From Oceanobacillus halotolerans (GTDB taxonomy: Bacteria > Bacillota > Bacilli > Bacillales > Amphibacillaceae): a stretch of DNA of 64,000 nt. Both the position numbers and the translations under genes were made by a program. Within the stretch, counting starts at the first letter, position 1. Each line of letters opens with the position of its first letter. The notes under the pieces were generated by a model, which saw only the letters and a list, made by a program, of their open reading frames with translations, did no database searches and was not told where the DNA came from. The stretch is from NCBI RefSeq assembly GCF_010993955.1, contig NZ_WIXL01000006.1, positions 62,001 to 126,000 on the forward strand, written 5' to 3'. Below are positions 52,284-60,799 of this stretch, in pieces.

Positions 52284-53159
52284 CTAGAAAAGCGTTTCGG
52301 TTAGATTTTTAACAAATTCTCGTTCACGCTCTTCATCTAACTTATCAACGATGGCGCGCTGAATTGCACGTTTTGGTGGGATAAATATACTTAGATCACA
52401 AGCATCCAATAAAGCACGAATGGAGGCTGCATCTTCAGATAGCTTTCCTTGATATACAGCTTGAATCAAGTCACCCGATAGTTTTACAAATAAATCAATG
52501 GTTGCTTTGTCCTGAAGCTGGGTTTGTGCTTCAATTAAGTCTGCTAATTGATCTCCCTCTAAATAAGGTACTTCAATCACGACAAAGCGGTTTTTTAATG
52601 CTTCGTTAAGTGGGACAGTACCAATATATCCTTCATTAATGGCAGCAATTACACCAAAGCCATCTGCTGCAGTAATCACTTCATTGGTGAATGGATTTGT
52701 AATCGTTCTACGGTAATCAAGGACACCATTGATAAGTGGCAATGTTTCTGGTTTGGCCATGTTCACCTCATCAATATATAAAAAGTTTCCATAACTCATA
52801 GCGTTTATAACGGGTCCTGGCACAAACTCGATTACTTGTTTTTCTCCTTGGTAGGATAAAGTTTTAAACCCTAGTAAACTTTCTGCGTCTAAATCAACGG
52901 AACAGTTGACACTAAACATTGGCTGATGGAATAGATGGGATAATGTTTCGGCAAACTTTGTCTTACCAGCACCAGTTGGTCCTTTCAATAAAATGTTCTT
53001 TCCTAAGCTTAGGGCAGAAATTGCATCAATCAGTAAATCGTTATGTGGTGGAACATAACCACCCTGTCTAATTAATTCCTCAAATGTATTTTGGTGATTA
53101 TTTCGATTTGTATTTAATAGATCCATAACAGAATCTGGTAACTCGTCATAAATGCTCAT
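52284..53159 (-). CDS. yojN: MoxR/NorQ-like AAA+ ATPase YojN-like
   Basis: This 291-aa AAA+ ATPase has Walker [14 protein letters not shown], Walker [15 protein letters not shown], and a sensor region with [19 protein letters not shown]. The start ATG 53159 has AAAGGAGT upstream. It heads a two-gene unit with the VWA gene. By analogy with NorQ-NorD and CbbQ-CbbO it would form a hexamer and use the VWA partner as an adaptor. No substrate enzyme gene is adjacent. Confidence 0.9.
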   Translation of the reverse strand: MSIYDELPDSVMDLLNTNRNNHQNTFEELIRQGGYVPPHNDLLIDAISALSLGKNILLKGPTGAGKTKFAETLSHLFHQPMFSVNCSVDLDAESLLGFKTLSYQGEKQVIEFVPGPVINAMSYGNFLYIDEVNMAKPETLPLINGVLDYRRTITNPFTNEVITAADGFGVIAAINEGYIGTVPLNEALKNRFVVIEVPYLEGDQLADLIEAQTQLQDKATIDLFVKLSGDLIQAVYQGKLSEDAASIRALLDACDLSIFIPPKRAIQRAIVDKLDEEREREFVKNLTETLF

Positions 53160-53334
53160 GTAAAAACTCCTTTCTTACTCCTCGTTTTTTATTGATTGAA
53201 GTTGACTGGGAGTAGTAGGTACTGAATGGATACTATTACGAAAAGGGGTAGTAGTCAAGTGATTCAGGTTAGTATTGGAAGGAGCCTGTTATTTAGCTAA
53301 TTTAAACAGGGTGTTGGTTGGTTTAAGGTTATTG

Positions 53335-53344
53335 ATCAAACGTT
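53335..53344. promoter_or_regulatory. CAAACGTTTG palindrome (site 1)
   Basis: The sequence ATCAAACGTTTGTTTAA (53333-53349) recurs in the opposite orientation at 53586-53602. The core is a perfect 10-bp palindrome, as expected for a TetR-type dimeric repressor. No regulator gene remains nearby. The surrounding DNA from 53160 to 53620 has no gene. Confidence 0.4.
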
Positions 53345-53590
53345 TGTTTAAAAACCAAATATTCCGTTAAATAATTTCGCAAACATGCTTGTATAATAAA
53401 TGGTTACGTAAAGGCGTAGTTAATCAGTATGACCAGTAGATAAAGGCTCGAACCTATAGTAGAAGTAGTAAGGAAATTCCCTAACGTAATATCAGATTTA
53501 AAGAATGGTATGTAAGTAACTTAAAGATGTTCTCAATTATATAGAATGGAGCACCTTATAAGCTATTATCCAGTGGTCTATTTAGTTAAA

Positions 53591-53600
53591 CAAACGTTTG
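53591..53600. promoter_or_regulatory. CAAACGTTTG palindrome (site 2)
   Basis: Second copy of the palindrome, within TTAAACAAACGTTTGATTAA. It lies just before a decayed coding stretch and may have been its operator. AAATATAGAATAT follows as a possible -10 region. Confidence 0.4.
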
Positions 53601-53623
53601 ATTAAATATAGAATATATGTAGT

Positions 53624-54036
53624 ATGCAGTACACGATGATTAGTAATATCCTATTTGCAATCGCCTATCTGACGCATACAGGTTTTTCACATCATGGAGA
53701 GGGAATTACGGTATTTCTTTTACAAATTGGTTTTCTTTCCATATTACTTTTATATATCGCAAGCTTGAAGGACTCATTTTCGATCTGGCATTAGAAGGAA
53801 TTTAAGGATTACTGTAAACCGACAGCTATTAATCGCGAATGCTTTTAAAAACATCCTTGAACAATACGTCCCCAGCTGTCATAAAATGATTCGCACCATT
53901 TACGACAGGTATGGTTATCCAATTAGAGTAAGCACATCCATTCAAAGTGGACACAGATCTTATCTACCTAATAATGAAACCGTTAGTATGGTTTTTTCTT
54001 ATCGTGTTGTATAACGTGGACCAAAAACCAGAGTAA
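53624..54036 (+). pseudogene. Remnant of a membrane-protein gene with several frame breaks
   Basis: Three frames in series look like one decayed protein. The first runs 53624-53794 (NILFAIAYLTHTGFSHHGEG, then a hydrophobic helix). The second (53811 on) reads NRQLLIANAFKNILEQYVPS followed by MIRTIYDRYGYPI. Then KHIHSKWT appears in another frame, and the last frame reads DLIYLIMKPLVWFFLIVLYN and VDQKPE before TAA at 54034. Regular protein-like composition across changing frames argues for a relic. A DUF6688-like membrane protein is my guess from memory and is uncertain. Confidence 0.55.
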
Positions 54037-54133
54037 TAGTGGGTTGCCAAAGTAATATTGAAATGATCAGGAAGTTTTTTTGCTAAAAGTGATATAATGA
54101 ACTAATAATACACTTTTTAATTGGGGTGATTGA

Positions 54134-54709
54134 ATGTCATTTCCAGAAAAAGACAGAGTATATACGTATAGTGATTATATATCATGGCCAGAGGATGAGA
54201 GAGTGGAATTAATTGATGGTAATCCACATTTAAAAGCTGCTCCTTCCAGAATTCATCAAAAAACATTATCGGAACTACACCGTCAAATTGCTAATTTTTT
54301 AGATGGAAAAGAATGCGAAGTATATCCTGCACCATTTAATGTTGTATTGAACCTAGAAGAAAACAGGAATGAAGAAGATAGTCAGAACGTATTTGAACCA
54401 GACATCACGATTGTCTGTGATCAATCAAAGCTAGATGATCGTGGTTGTAAAGGAAGTCCAGATATGGTCATTGAAATTATTTCTCCTTCATCAGCAAGAA
54501 CTGATAAGATCGATAAGTTTAATAAGTACGAACAAGCTGGCGTTAAAGAATATTGGATCATAGAACCAGAAGAAAAAATTGTTAGTGTTTTTACGCTTCA
54601 AAAAAACCAAAGATACGGTAGACCTAATTTGTACTCAGATGAAGATCAGGTGAGGGTTTCTATTTTCGATGATTTAATGATTGATTTAAAAAGGGTGTTT
54701 TCTTTCTAA
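54134..54709 (+). CDS. Uma2 family (DUF820) PD-(D/E)XK nuclease-like protein
   Basis: This 191-aa protein belongs to the Uma2/DUF820 family, a restriction-endonuclease fold. RVELIDGNPHLKAAPSRIHQ gives the early Glu, EPDITIVCD gives the catalytic Asp and SPDMVIEIISPSS the Glu of the E-x-I-S-P motif. KYEQAGVKEYWIIEPE is the conserved C-terminal block. The start ATG 54134 follows GGGGTGA. The family is very common in cyanobacteria and patchy in Bacilli; biological role is unknown. It lies alone. Confidence 0.9.
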   Translation: MSFPEKDRVYTYSDYISWPEDERVELIDGNPHLKAAPSRIHQKTLSELHRQIANFLDGKECEVYPAPFNVVLNLEENRNEEDSQNVFEPDITIVCDQSKLDDRGCKGSPDMVIEIISPSSARTDKIDKFNKYEQAGVKEYWIIEPEEKIVSVFTLQKNQRYGRPNLYSDEDQVRVSIFDDLMIDLKRVFSF

Positions 54710-55072
54710 AAATGTTACTGTACAGACTGTATGATAAACAAAGGCTGTAGGAATCAATACGTTTGCCGAGTAAACTTAGGTTTTTATCTTGAGTTACTTG
54801 TCTTTTTATATTGCATTAATAGGAAATACACCTGCACTATCCAATGATTCAGAAGGAAGAGATTCATATTTGCTCTCTCTTATTGATTAGCGGTTATCCG
54901 CGTTTGTCCTGCGGTTTCCGTTGTTTATTCAGTGAAAACTGATAAGTCATACAAAAATTTTCCCACGAAAAGTATAATATCCAAAAAATCGGTTGAAAAT
55001 TGTAATAAAGGATAATACAATAAAGCTTGGGTAAAAGAAAAAATGCTTTTATCTAAAAAAAGGAAGGATTTT
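54710..55072. other. Gene-free stretch
   Basis: AT-rich DNA without a gene, clear terminator or repeat. The last part is the leader of the MpsC/DUF2294 gene. Confidence 0.6.
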
Positions 55073-55792
55073 GTGTCTATAGAACAAACCCAAAAAGAAA
55101 TGGCAAGCTATATCGGAAAACTGCTTCGAGATAACTTTGGACGAGGTCCAGAGTCTGTCTTTGTAACGATAAATGAACCATTTATTACGATCTATTTGCA
55201 AAAATTTCTTTCTCCCGTTGAAAAAGTTCTCATGGACGAGGAAAAAGAATCCGTCGTACAGACAACAAGAGATGTCTTAATGAAGAATTTAATACCGGAA
55301 ATGAAAGCAAATATACGCCTATACACTGGGTTAGAAATAGAAGAATTCTATTATGATTGGGGTTTACACAATCATTCTGGCGTATTTATCGCAGTCTCTT
55401 CTGATTCAACCAAAATGGATACACTCGCAAATAAAGATTACTTTGGAAAAGATGCACTTCATGAAGAAATAACGAATATTACGCAGCAAGTCCAAAGAGT
55501 ACCAGATGAAGTTGTATCGTGTAAATTAAACAATCGAACTGTTATGGTCATCCGAAATGGGATCTTTATAAGTATTGAACGAGAATTGATTCGAATGGGC
55601 TATAAAGAGATATTGCTAGAAGCAAAACGAAGAATGGAGAAACGCCTTTTACATAACAGTATGCGACTGGAGTCTATTTTTGATACGAAGATTAAAGACA
55701 CGTTTGTTTCTTGGGATTTCAGTCGTGATAAAAGTGTCATGGTATTTATAATTGCCCCACATCAGCATGGTGGAAATGAGCTAGACAAATGA
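55073..55792 (+). CDS. DUF2294 / MpsC-type protein with two tandem domains
   Basis: This 239-aa soluble protein has two copies of the DUF2294 (MpsC) domain. The first (about 1-115) has YIGKLLRDNFGRGPESVFVT and YTGLEIEEFYYDWGLHNHSG. The second (about 130-235) has similar spacing, ending with FDTKIKDTFVSWDFSRDKS. I chose GTG 55073 because AGGAAGGA precedes it; an in-frame ATG at 55043 has no binding site. MpsC-family proteins are linked by name to the MpsABC bicarbonate/Na system, but no mpsAB is present here, so function is open. Confidence 0.83.
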   Translation: MSIEQTQKEMASYIGKLLRDNFGRGPESVFVTINEPFITIYLQKFLSPVEKVLMDEEKESVVQTTRDVLMKNLIPEMKANIRLYTGLEIEEFYYDWGLHNHSGVFIAVSSDSTKMDTLANKDYFGKDALHEEITNITQQVQRVPDEVVSCKLNNRTVMVIRNGIFISIERELIRMGYKEILLEAKRRMEKRLLHNSMRLESIFDTKIKDTFVSWDFSRDKSVMVFIIAPHQHGGNELDK

Positions 55793-55802
55793 GCTAGACA
55801 TA

Positions 55803-55852
55803 AGCCAAAAAAAGGAAAGCACATGCTTTATTCCTTCTTTTTGGCTTTTTTT
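55803..55852 (+). terminator. Terminator after the DUF2294 gene
   Basis: GCCAAAAAAAGGAA pairs with TTCCTTCTTTTTGGC around a short loop, followed by TTTTTTT. Confidence 0.8.
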
Positions 55853-55944
55853 ATTGTTTAAAAAGTCATTATTAGAAGTTGATTTATTGCATTAGTCTTT
55901 TTAATACTGGACAAGTTTACAGCAAGAGAGAAGGTGACGAAAAC

Positions 55945-56181
55945 ATGAAGCGAAAAAACTTTTATGAGAATTTGACAAATGAACTACTTGGTTGTTTCTA
56001 CTGTTATGTGATGGATAGGCTAAATCAAGGGAACCATCTAAAACTATTAAACTATGAACGACAGTTAATTGAAAAGGTTGCCAAAAAAAGGGGGATCTCC
56101 TTACTAGAGCTACGTATAATTGGACACTGGTTTATCCAAAAAGAAGTGAATCTTGTGAAGGAAGAAAATCAAGAATACTAG
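55945..56181 (+). CDS. Small conserved-looking cytosolic protein, unknown
   Basis: A 78-aa protein from ATG 55945, preceded by GAAGGTGA. I do not recognise it. It is basic at both ends of a helical core and has two close cysteines (LLGCFYCYVMDRL) and KRGISLLELRIIGHWFIQKE. There is no signal peptide or membrane segment. It is between a terminator and the amidase gene and is likely monocistronic. Confidence 0.6.
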   Translation: MKRKNFYENLTNELLGCFYCYVMDRLNQGNHLKLLNYERQLIEKVAKKRGISLLELRIIGHWFIQKEVNLVKEENQEY

Positions 56182-56362
56182 CATACACGTTGAATTAACT
56201 TTATTTATGTTTGTATTTTCCCTCCACTGACTGGATGCTTGTTACAATTGCTTGATAGAATCATTATTGATATGATAGATGTGACTTTTTACCTAGTTTT
56301 GGCATGCATGATTTTGCCACTTTCGTAAAAAATAAGGATGTCAGTGTAGGAGGAAGAAAAAG

Positions 56363-57073
56363 TTGCGTTTTTTATCATTTCAACGATTTTTACAAGTTTT
56401 TCTAGCACTTATCGTAATTATTACTATTTATTTTGTGATTCATACCTTCATGGCACAAGAAATGAATAGTACAATAGAACAAGCTAAAGGAACTCCCATC
56501 AAAATAAGGGATGAAGCTATTGAAATAAAAGATATGTACCTCCCTTATCACAATTCTGAAGAAAGGGTAAACCCTATCACCCATGTTATGATTCATTTTT
56601 CAAGTAATGTTACGGAAAAACCACAAAGTCCTTATGAGATAGAAGATATATATACTATTTTGGCGGAGTATGGCCTTTCTGCACATTTTGTTATTGACCG
56701 AGATGGGACCATTTATCGTTTTGTTTCAGAAAATCGTGTGGCTTATCATGCGGGTAAAGGTAGTTTAGCCAAGTTTCCATCATATGAAAACAACTTAAAT
56801 GACTATTCGATTGGGATTGAATTACTAGCCATTGGAACCAAAAAGGAAATGCAATCCTTTATTTCAGAAGAAGTGTATGATTCACTTCCAGAAAGCTATA
56901 TAGGCTATACGGATGATCAATATAAGTCTTTACGCAAATTATTAAATTCCATTCACGATTTTTATCCGACCATACCACGGAATCGAGATCATGTAATTGG
57001 CCATGACGAGTATGCACCAGATCGAAAAAATGACCCTGGGGCGTTATTTGATTGGTCCCGGCTTGGCTATTAG
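56363..57073 (+). CDS. N-acetylmuramoyl-L-alanine amidase (type 2), membrane-anchored
   Basis: This 236-aa cell-wall hydrolase has an N-terminal membrane anchor (residues 6-29) and an amidase_2/PGRP domain (about 70-235). Zinc ligand candidates are His in THVMIHFSS, His in RDHVIGHDEY and the C-terminal Asp in KNDPGALFDW. The start is TTG 56363 behind GGAGGAAG. It would cleave the amide bond between MurNAc and the stem peptide on the outer face. It sits alone, with no phage or sporulation neighbours. Confidence 0.88.
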   Translation: MRFLSFQRFLQVFLALIVIITIYFVIHTFMAQEMNSTIEQAKGTPIKIRDEAIEIKDMYLPYHNSEERVNPITHVMIHFSSNVTEKPQSPYEIEDIYTILAEYGLSAHFVIDRDGTIYRFVSENRVAYHAGKGSLAKFPSYENNLNDYSIGIELLAIGTKKEMQSFISEEVYDSLPESYIGYTDDQYKSLRKLLNSIHDFYPTIPRNRDHVIGHDEYAPDRKNDPGALFDWSRLGY

Positions 57074-57117
57074 GCTGTTTTATGAAAGATTGTTGCTTTT
57101 ACAAACATTAAGCTTAA

Positions 57118-57238
57118 TGCATAGTTGATAGATGATGCGACTTAAAATAATTGCACCATTGATTTCCGCTGCGATGGTTGAGCACTCATCCTATAAAGAA
57201 TGAGAAAGAGACATGTCAAAAACTACTGTGCATAATAT
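57118..57238. repeat. Remnant of the palindromic interspersed repeat
   Basis: TTTCCGCTGCGATGGTTGAG, CACTCATCCTATAAAGAATG and AACTACTGTGCATAATATAG match the right end of the collapsed copy at 14520-14586. The left arm is reduced to TGCATAGTTGATAGATGATG. Confidence 0.65.
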
Positions 57239-57354
57239 AGAAGATGTCGACGTTAAAAAAAGGAATATGAAAAGAGCGATATATTAACACAATAGGCATA
57301 TGACATGCTAATGCATATGTAAACGTGTACAATACACCCAAGGAGGGATTGAAG

Positions 57355-57630
57355 ATGGTAACGATTCAAAAAGGGGATAATAAGTTTTTTGTAGGAGAAA
57401 ATGAAAGTGATCCATTGGCAGAGATTACATTTAAAGAAACTGGTGATTCCAATTTAACAGTTGATCACACGTTTGTTTCAGAAAAACTGCGTGGGGAAGG
57501 GGTAGCTGGAAAACTAGTAGAAAAGATGGTTGCCTTTGCAAGAGAAGAAGGGAAGAAAATTATTCCAGAATGCTCCTATGCTCAAAATAAGATTGATAAA
57601 ACACCTGAGTATCACGATGTACTAGCTTAA
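57355..57630 (+). CDS. Small GNAT-type N-acetyltransferase (YjdJ-like)
   Basis: This 91-aa protein is of the short GNAT family (Gcn5-related, DUF4442-like length). ITFKETGDSNLTVDHTFVSE is followed by the acetyl-CoA loop LRGEGVAGKLVEKMV and the KIIPECSYAQNK block, as in YjdJ proteins. The start ATG 57355 follows AAGGAGGG. These minimal GNAT proteins have no firm substrate. It lies alone. Confidence 0.88.
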   Translation: MVTIQKGDNKFFVGENESDPLAEITFKETGDSNLTVDHTFVSEKLRGEGVAGKLVEKMVAFAREEGKKIIPECSYAQNKIDKTPEYHDVLA

Positions 57631-57694
57631 TGAAAACTTAAGTTTGGTGGCACTAATTGGGAAACCAACATGCCACCAATTAACTATATTTCTT

Positions 57695-58390
57695 TTATTC
57701 CTTTAATTTAAAATTAAAATGACAAACGCCTTCTTTTAATACATACTGATCATGTTCTACTTCAAAGTTTGGATTATAGCCTTTTGCAACTGCTGGATCA
57801 ATCATTTCACAATATAAAATGCCATATTCGTGCATATCGTCATCTGCCCATTGTTGCCCAAGTGGACACTTTGTGAATGTTTGTTCTATAACGTTTTTGT
57901 GAAAATCTGTTTCGATTTCAAACAATTCACTACGGGCCATATCATAGTTTGATAGATAATGATCAATCGTATTTTTCTCATTATTTAGTGCTGCTCGTTC
58001 TGCTATCCCATTTCCACGCTCTTCTCCAAATGTCCGAACGCCTTCTCGCACAGCATCTTTTCCTTTATTGCCATACGTATCAACAACTGCTTTGGAAACT
58101 TGTGCAAATAGTTTTGCCATCAATCCATATATTGTGGTATCTTCGTATTTATTCTCTCTATCGAATTCTTCTGGAATATATTCATCCAGAACGTGTATTT
58201 CTCCTTCATGTGTAGCTCTCTCAGCAATATCCTTAGCGTCTTTGTATCCGAAGTGTTTTACACCAGTTGCAATTAGTTCCTTACCTTTCGTTCCAAATGA
58301 TTCAACTATCTGATGTTCGAGATGTGTAAACAGTTTTGCTGTAATGCGATACATTGATAGTGGAGGCATCTTTTTTTTCGTGGTTTCCAT
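57695..58390 (-). CDS. L-2-amino-thiazoline-4-carboxylic acid hydrolase-like protein
   Basis: This 231-aa protein carries an ATC-hydrolase-like C-terminal half: CPLGQQWADD, LYCEMIDPAVAKGYNP and GVCHFNFK, with three conserved cysteines. In the known enzyme, ATC is opened to N-carbamoyl-cysteine. The N-terminal half shows an internal duplication: residues 14-59 and 88-133 align over 46 positions (MAKLFAQV/ITAKLFTHL, GTKGKEL/GNKGKDA, GVKHFG/GVRTFG, IAERA/IAERA). The start ATG 58390 has AAAGGAGT upstream. Whether it acts on ATC is unproven. Confidence 0.8.
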   Translation of the reverse strand: METTKKKMPPLSMYRITAKLFTHLEHQIVESFGTKGKELIATGVKHFGYKDAKDIAERATHEGEIHVLDEYIPEEFDRENKYEDTTIYGLMAKLFAQVSKAVVDTYGNKGKDAVREGVRTFGEERGNGIAERAALNNEKNTIDHYLSNYDMARSELFEIETDFHKNVIEQTFTKCPLGQQWADDDMHEYGILYCEMIDPAVAKGYNPNFEVEHDQYVLKEGVCHFNFKLKE

Positions 58391-58520
58391 ACACCAAACT
58401 CCTTTCTAATCCTTACATAGATAGTCATGTTAATTCGATTGTATCCTAATTCCATGATACAATAAAGGTAATAATCGAAATTGTAATAGAAATGTTTATT
58501 ATGGTTGGAGGCATAGGTTG

Positions 58521-59453
58521 ATGAAAAAAGAGGGGACCCCTTCATCATATTCAAATAACTCACAGGACTCACCACAGAAAACATCTGTTTTAACTGATTT
58601 GAAAGAATTGTTTAAAGCGGGTGTGTTGATTGCTAATGTACTACCTGTTTTAAGTGGATTTTGGTTAGCACTTTATTTTACAGATTCATCTATGGCAGCC
58701 TACTGGGATGTACTTCTTCTTACGATAATTGGAAGTACACTTATAATGGCTGGTGCATTGATTATCAATAATTGGTATGATGTTGATATTGATACAATTA
58801 TGGCACGAACGAGAAAACGCCCAACCGTTACTGGCCACATTCCACTTAAAACCGTTTTACGAATGGGAATTTTTTTGTCGATCGTCGGTCTATTTATATT
58901 AGGGACTGTATCGATTGAAGCAGCTGTGTATGGGTTTATTGGTTGGTTTACGTACGTTGTGTTATATACGATGTGGTCCAAACGAAGGTATACATTGAAT
59001 ACTGTAATTGGAAGTGTTTCAGGTGCTGTTACCCCATTAATTGGATGGGGAGCCGTTACCTCAACCCTTCACATAGTTCCAATTATTTTATTTTTCATTT
59101 TATTTGTTTGGCAAATGCCACATACATTTGCAATTGCCATGAAAAAGTACGAAGAATATAAAGCGGCTGGGGTTGCGATGCTTCCAGTAGTGTATGGCTT
59201 TTCTGTCACCAAACGTCAGATGTTGGTTTACATTGCTTGTCTACTACCACTACCACTTTATTTAATATCTCTTGGTATTCCATTTGTTGTATTGGCAACG
59301 ATTCTTAACATTGGTTTTATTGGTCTAAGTATACTCGGTTTTTTCGTAAAAGATGACTGGAAATGGGCACATCACATGTTTCTCTACTCAGTCAATTATT
59401 TAACTATCATCTTTTTGCTAATGATTGCTGTAACGTTGCCAGTTTTTCAATGA
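58521..59453 (+). CDS. ctaB: Heme O synthase (protoheme IX farnesyltransferase)
   Basis: This 310-aa UbiA-family membrane enzyme farnesylates heme B to heme O, needed for heme-copper oxidases. Visible are about seven to eight helices, the first Asp-rich loop IINNWYDVDIDTIMARTRKR (which usually reads NDYYDRDID) and the second (MWSKRRYTLNT). WQMPHTFAIAMKKYEEYKAAG is the conserved cytosolic loop. I use ATG 58521; TTG 58518 adjoins it, and GGAGG precedes both. It stands alone, apart from any ctaA or cox genes, so it may be a second copy. A ba3 oxidase relic in this window would have used such hemes. Confidence 0.92.
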   Translation: MKKEGTPSSYSNNSQDSPQKTSVLTDLKELFKAGVLIANVLPVLSGFWLALYFTDSSMAAYWDVLLLTIIGSTLIMAGALIINNWYDVDIDTIMARTRKRPTVTGHIPLKTVLRMGIFLSIVGLFILGTVSIEAAVYGFIGWFTYVVLYTMWSKRRYTLNTVIGSVSGAVTPLIGWGAVTSTLHIVPIILFFILFVWQMPHTFAIAMKKYEEYKAAGVAMLPVVYGFSVTKRQMLVYIACLLPLPLYLISLGIPFVVLATILNIGFIGLSILGFFVKDDWKWAHHMFLYSVNYLTIIFLLMIAVTLPVFQ

Positions 59454-59550
59454 ATTTATCTCTCATACTGAGGGCAGTTTTCATTAAATTAGTTCGGACT
59501 TTGGTAAGGGTGTTTGAATCCTTTAGCAAGGTAAGTTTTTCGTTTTGTAC

Positions 59551-59845
59551 CACGTTAAGAAAGTATAAAATTTTAGCTAAAAAGAAGACTCGACGTTGCT
59601 AAAATTTTAATGTCCCAAGTATAAGAAAAAAGAACACATTCGCTAAAGGACGAGCGAATGCGAGTTTTTCTAAAAAGATAAGAATGTATAAAAATTTTGC
59701 TTTATTTTGTTCATATATAGGAACAGCACGTCCAGCTTCGAGCGATTGACGTCCTAGTACTGGCGTTGTCACAGGACGTGACGATTTAAGCCAGTGAGAG
59801 CGATTTACGTCCTAGTGCCGATAGACATAAGGACGCACGAGTTTT
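59551..59845. repeat. Interspersed repeat family 2, copy B
   Basis: This matches 47351-47587: CACGTTAAGAAAGTATAAAA, GAACACATTCGCT/AGCGAATGCGAG hairpin, and CAGCTTCGAGCGATTGACG. It differs by an insertion of about 60 bp (about 59756-59815), in which the GAGCGATT-ACGTCCTAGT word is duplicated. It runs directly into the inverted core of the palindromic repeat. Confidence 0.8.
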
Positions 59846-60052
59846 CATCGGCCAGCGCCTACCCCTCGAGGTCATAAGTCAATCCACATTACGCGCAAAG
59901 AGCGCCACGTCGAGGCTTGGCTTATGCTTGGCAGATAAGAAAACCTTCTTACTGCATAAGTGCAACTAAGGCTTTCGCCACTTCACTTGGCGACAAGCCA
60001 AGTTTTCTAATCGGGGGTGATCAAGGCGCTTGCGCTTTTAAGGGTTTCCGAA
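59846..60052 (-). repeat. Core of the palindromic interspersed repeat, inverted copy
   Basis: Reading the minus strand, this has AAGCGCAAGCGCCTTGATCA, GAAAACTTGGCTTGTCGCC, TTATCTGCCAAGC and CCTCGAGGGGTAGGCGCTGG, the same blocks in the same order as at 5660-5900 and 37940-38130. Both inverted terminal arms are missing, so the core can move or survive apart from the arms. Confidence 0.8.
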
Positions 60053-60076
60053 ATTAACGGAATCCCTTTTTCATTT

Positions 60077-60697
60077 CTAGCTTTGGACAAGACTTGTAAA
60101 AAGACCTTCAGCGATTAGTTGATATCCTGTCTTATTTGGATGAATACCGAAAGATAAAGCTTTTTTACCATAGTTTTTAAAAATAGGTTGGATATCTATA
60201 AATTGTACATTGTTGGATACCATGGATTGAATAGCTGTATTAAATTGCAGAACCCAAAAATCACTATACGGAATTTGGGGATAGGGATTATATAAACCAA
60301 TTATTTGTACCATATAGGGCATGTTACCGAGGGACTTAATTGACTTTATGTCGTTTAGGATGGAATTAAGATTTTGATAAAAATGTTCATAAGCTTGATT
60401 AAAAACATAAGGATCTCGCTTTTTTGAGAACAACTTATTTGCCTGAAGCAGATCGTTGCCTCCAATGGTTACGGTTATAATGGTAGATTCATAAATAGCT
60501 TGTTGAACGTTGGGATTTGAAAGGAAGTTTAATAATTCAATAGAAGTTATTCTTGGTTTGGCATGTTTAAGTAATCGAACAGGAACTTGATAATGTTGTT
60601 CGAGCATATGTTTATACCGAGGAACAAAACCGTTTTGAAAGTAGGACCCTGTACCAACAGTTAAAGAATCACCAAGTGCAGTATAGATAAAAGGCAT
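60077..60697 (-). CDS. SGNH/GDSL-family hydrolase
   Basis: This 206-aa esterase-like hydrolase has block I FIYTALGDSLTVG with the nucleophile Ser, block III TIGGNDLLQ with Gly/Asn, and block V GIHPNKTGYQLIAEGL with the catalytic Asp-x-x-His region read as HPN (the Asp is replaced by Ile-His context). The start ATG 60697 follows AAGGAGGATAAA on the minus strand; the longer frame upstream has no binding site. There is no signal peptide, so it acts in the cytosol or is released otherwise. The substrate is unknown. Confidence 0.85.
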   Translation of the reverse strand: MPFIYTALGDSLTVGTGSYFQNGFVPRYKHMLEQHYQVPVRLLKHAKPRITSIELLNFLSNPNVQQAIYESTIITVTIGGNDLLQANKLFSKKRDPYVFNQAYEHFYQNLNSILNDIKSIKSLGNMPYMVQIIGLYNPYPQIPYSDFWVLQFNTAIQSMVSNNVQFIDIQPIFKNYGKKALSFGIHPNKTGYQLIAEGLFTSLVQS

Positions 60698-60799
60698 TTT
60701 ATCCTCCTTAGCCAAATAAGTGTTGCTGTAGTATATGAAAATGGAAGATGTATGTGTCACAATCATAATGTAAAATAGAAAAGCCTAAAAAGGGGAAGC

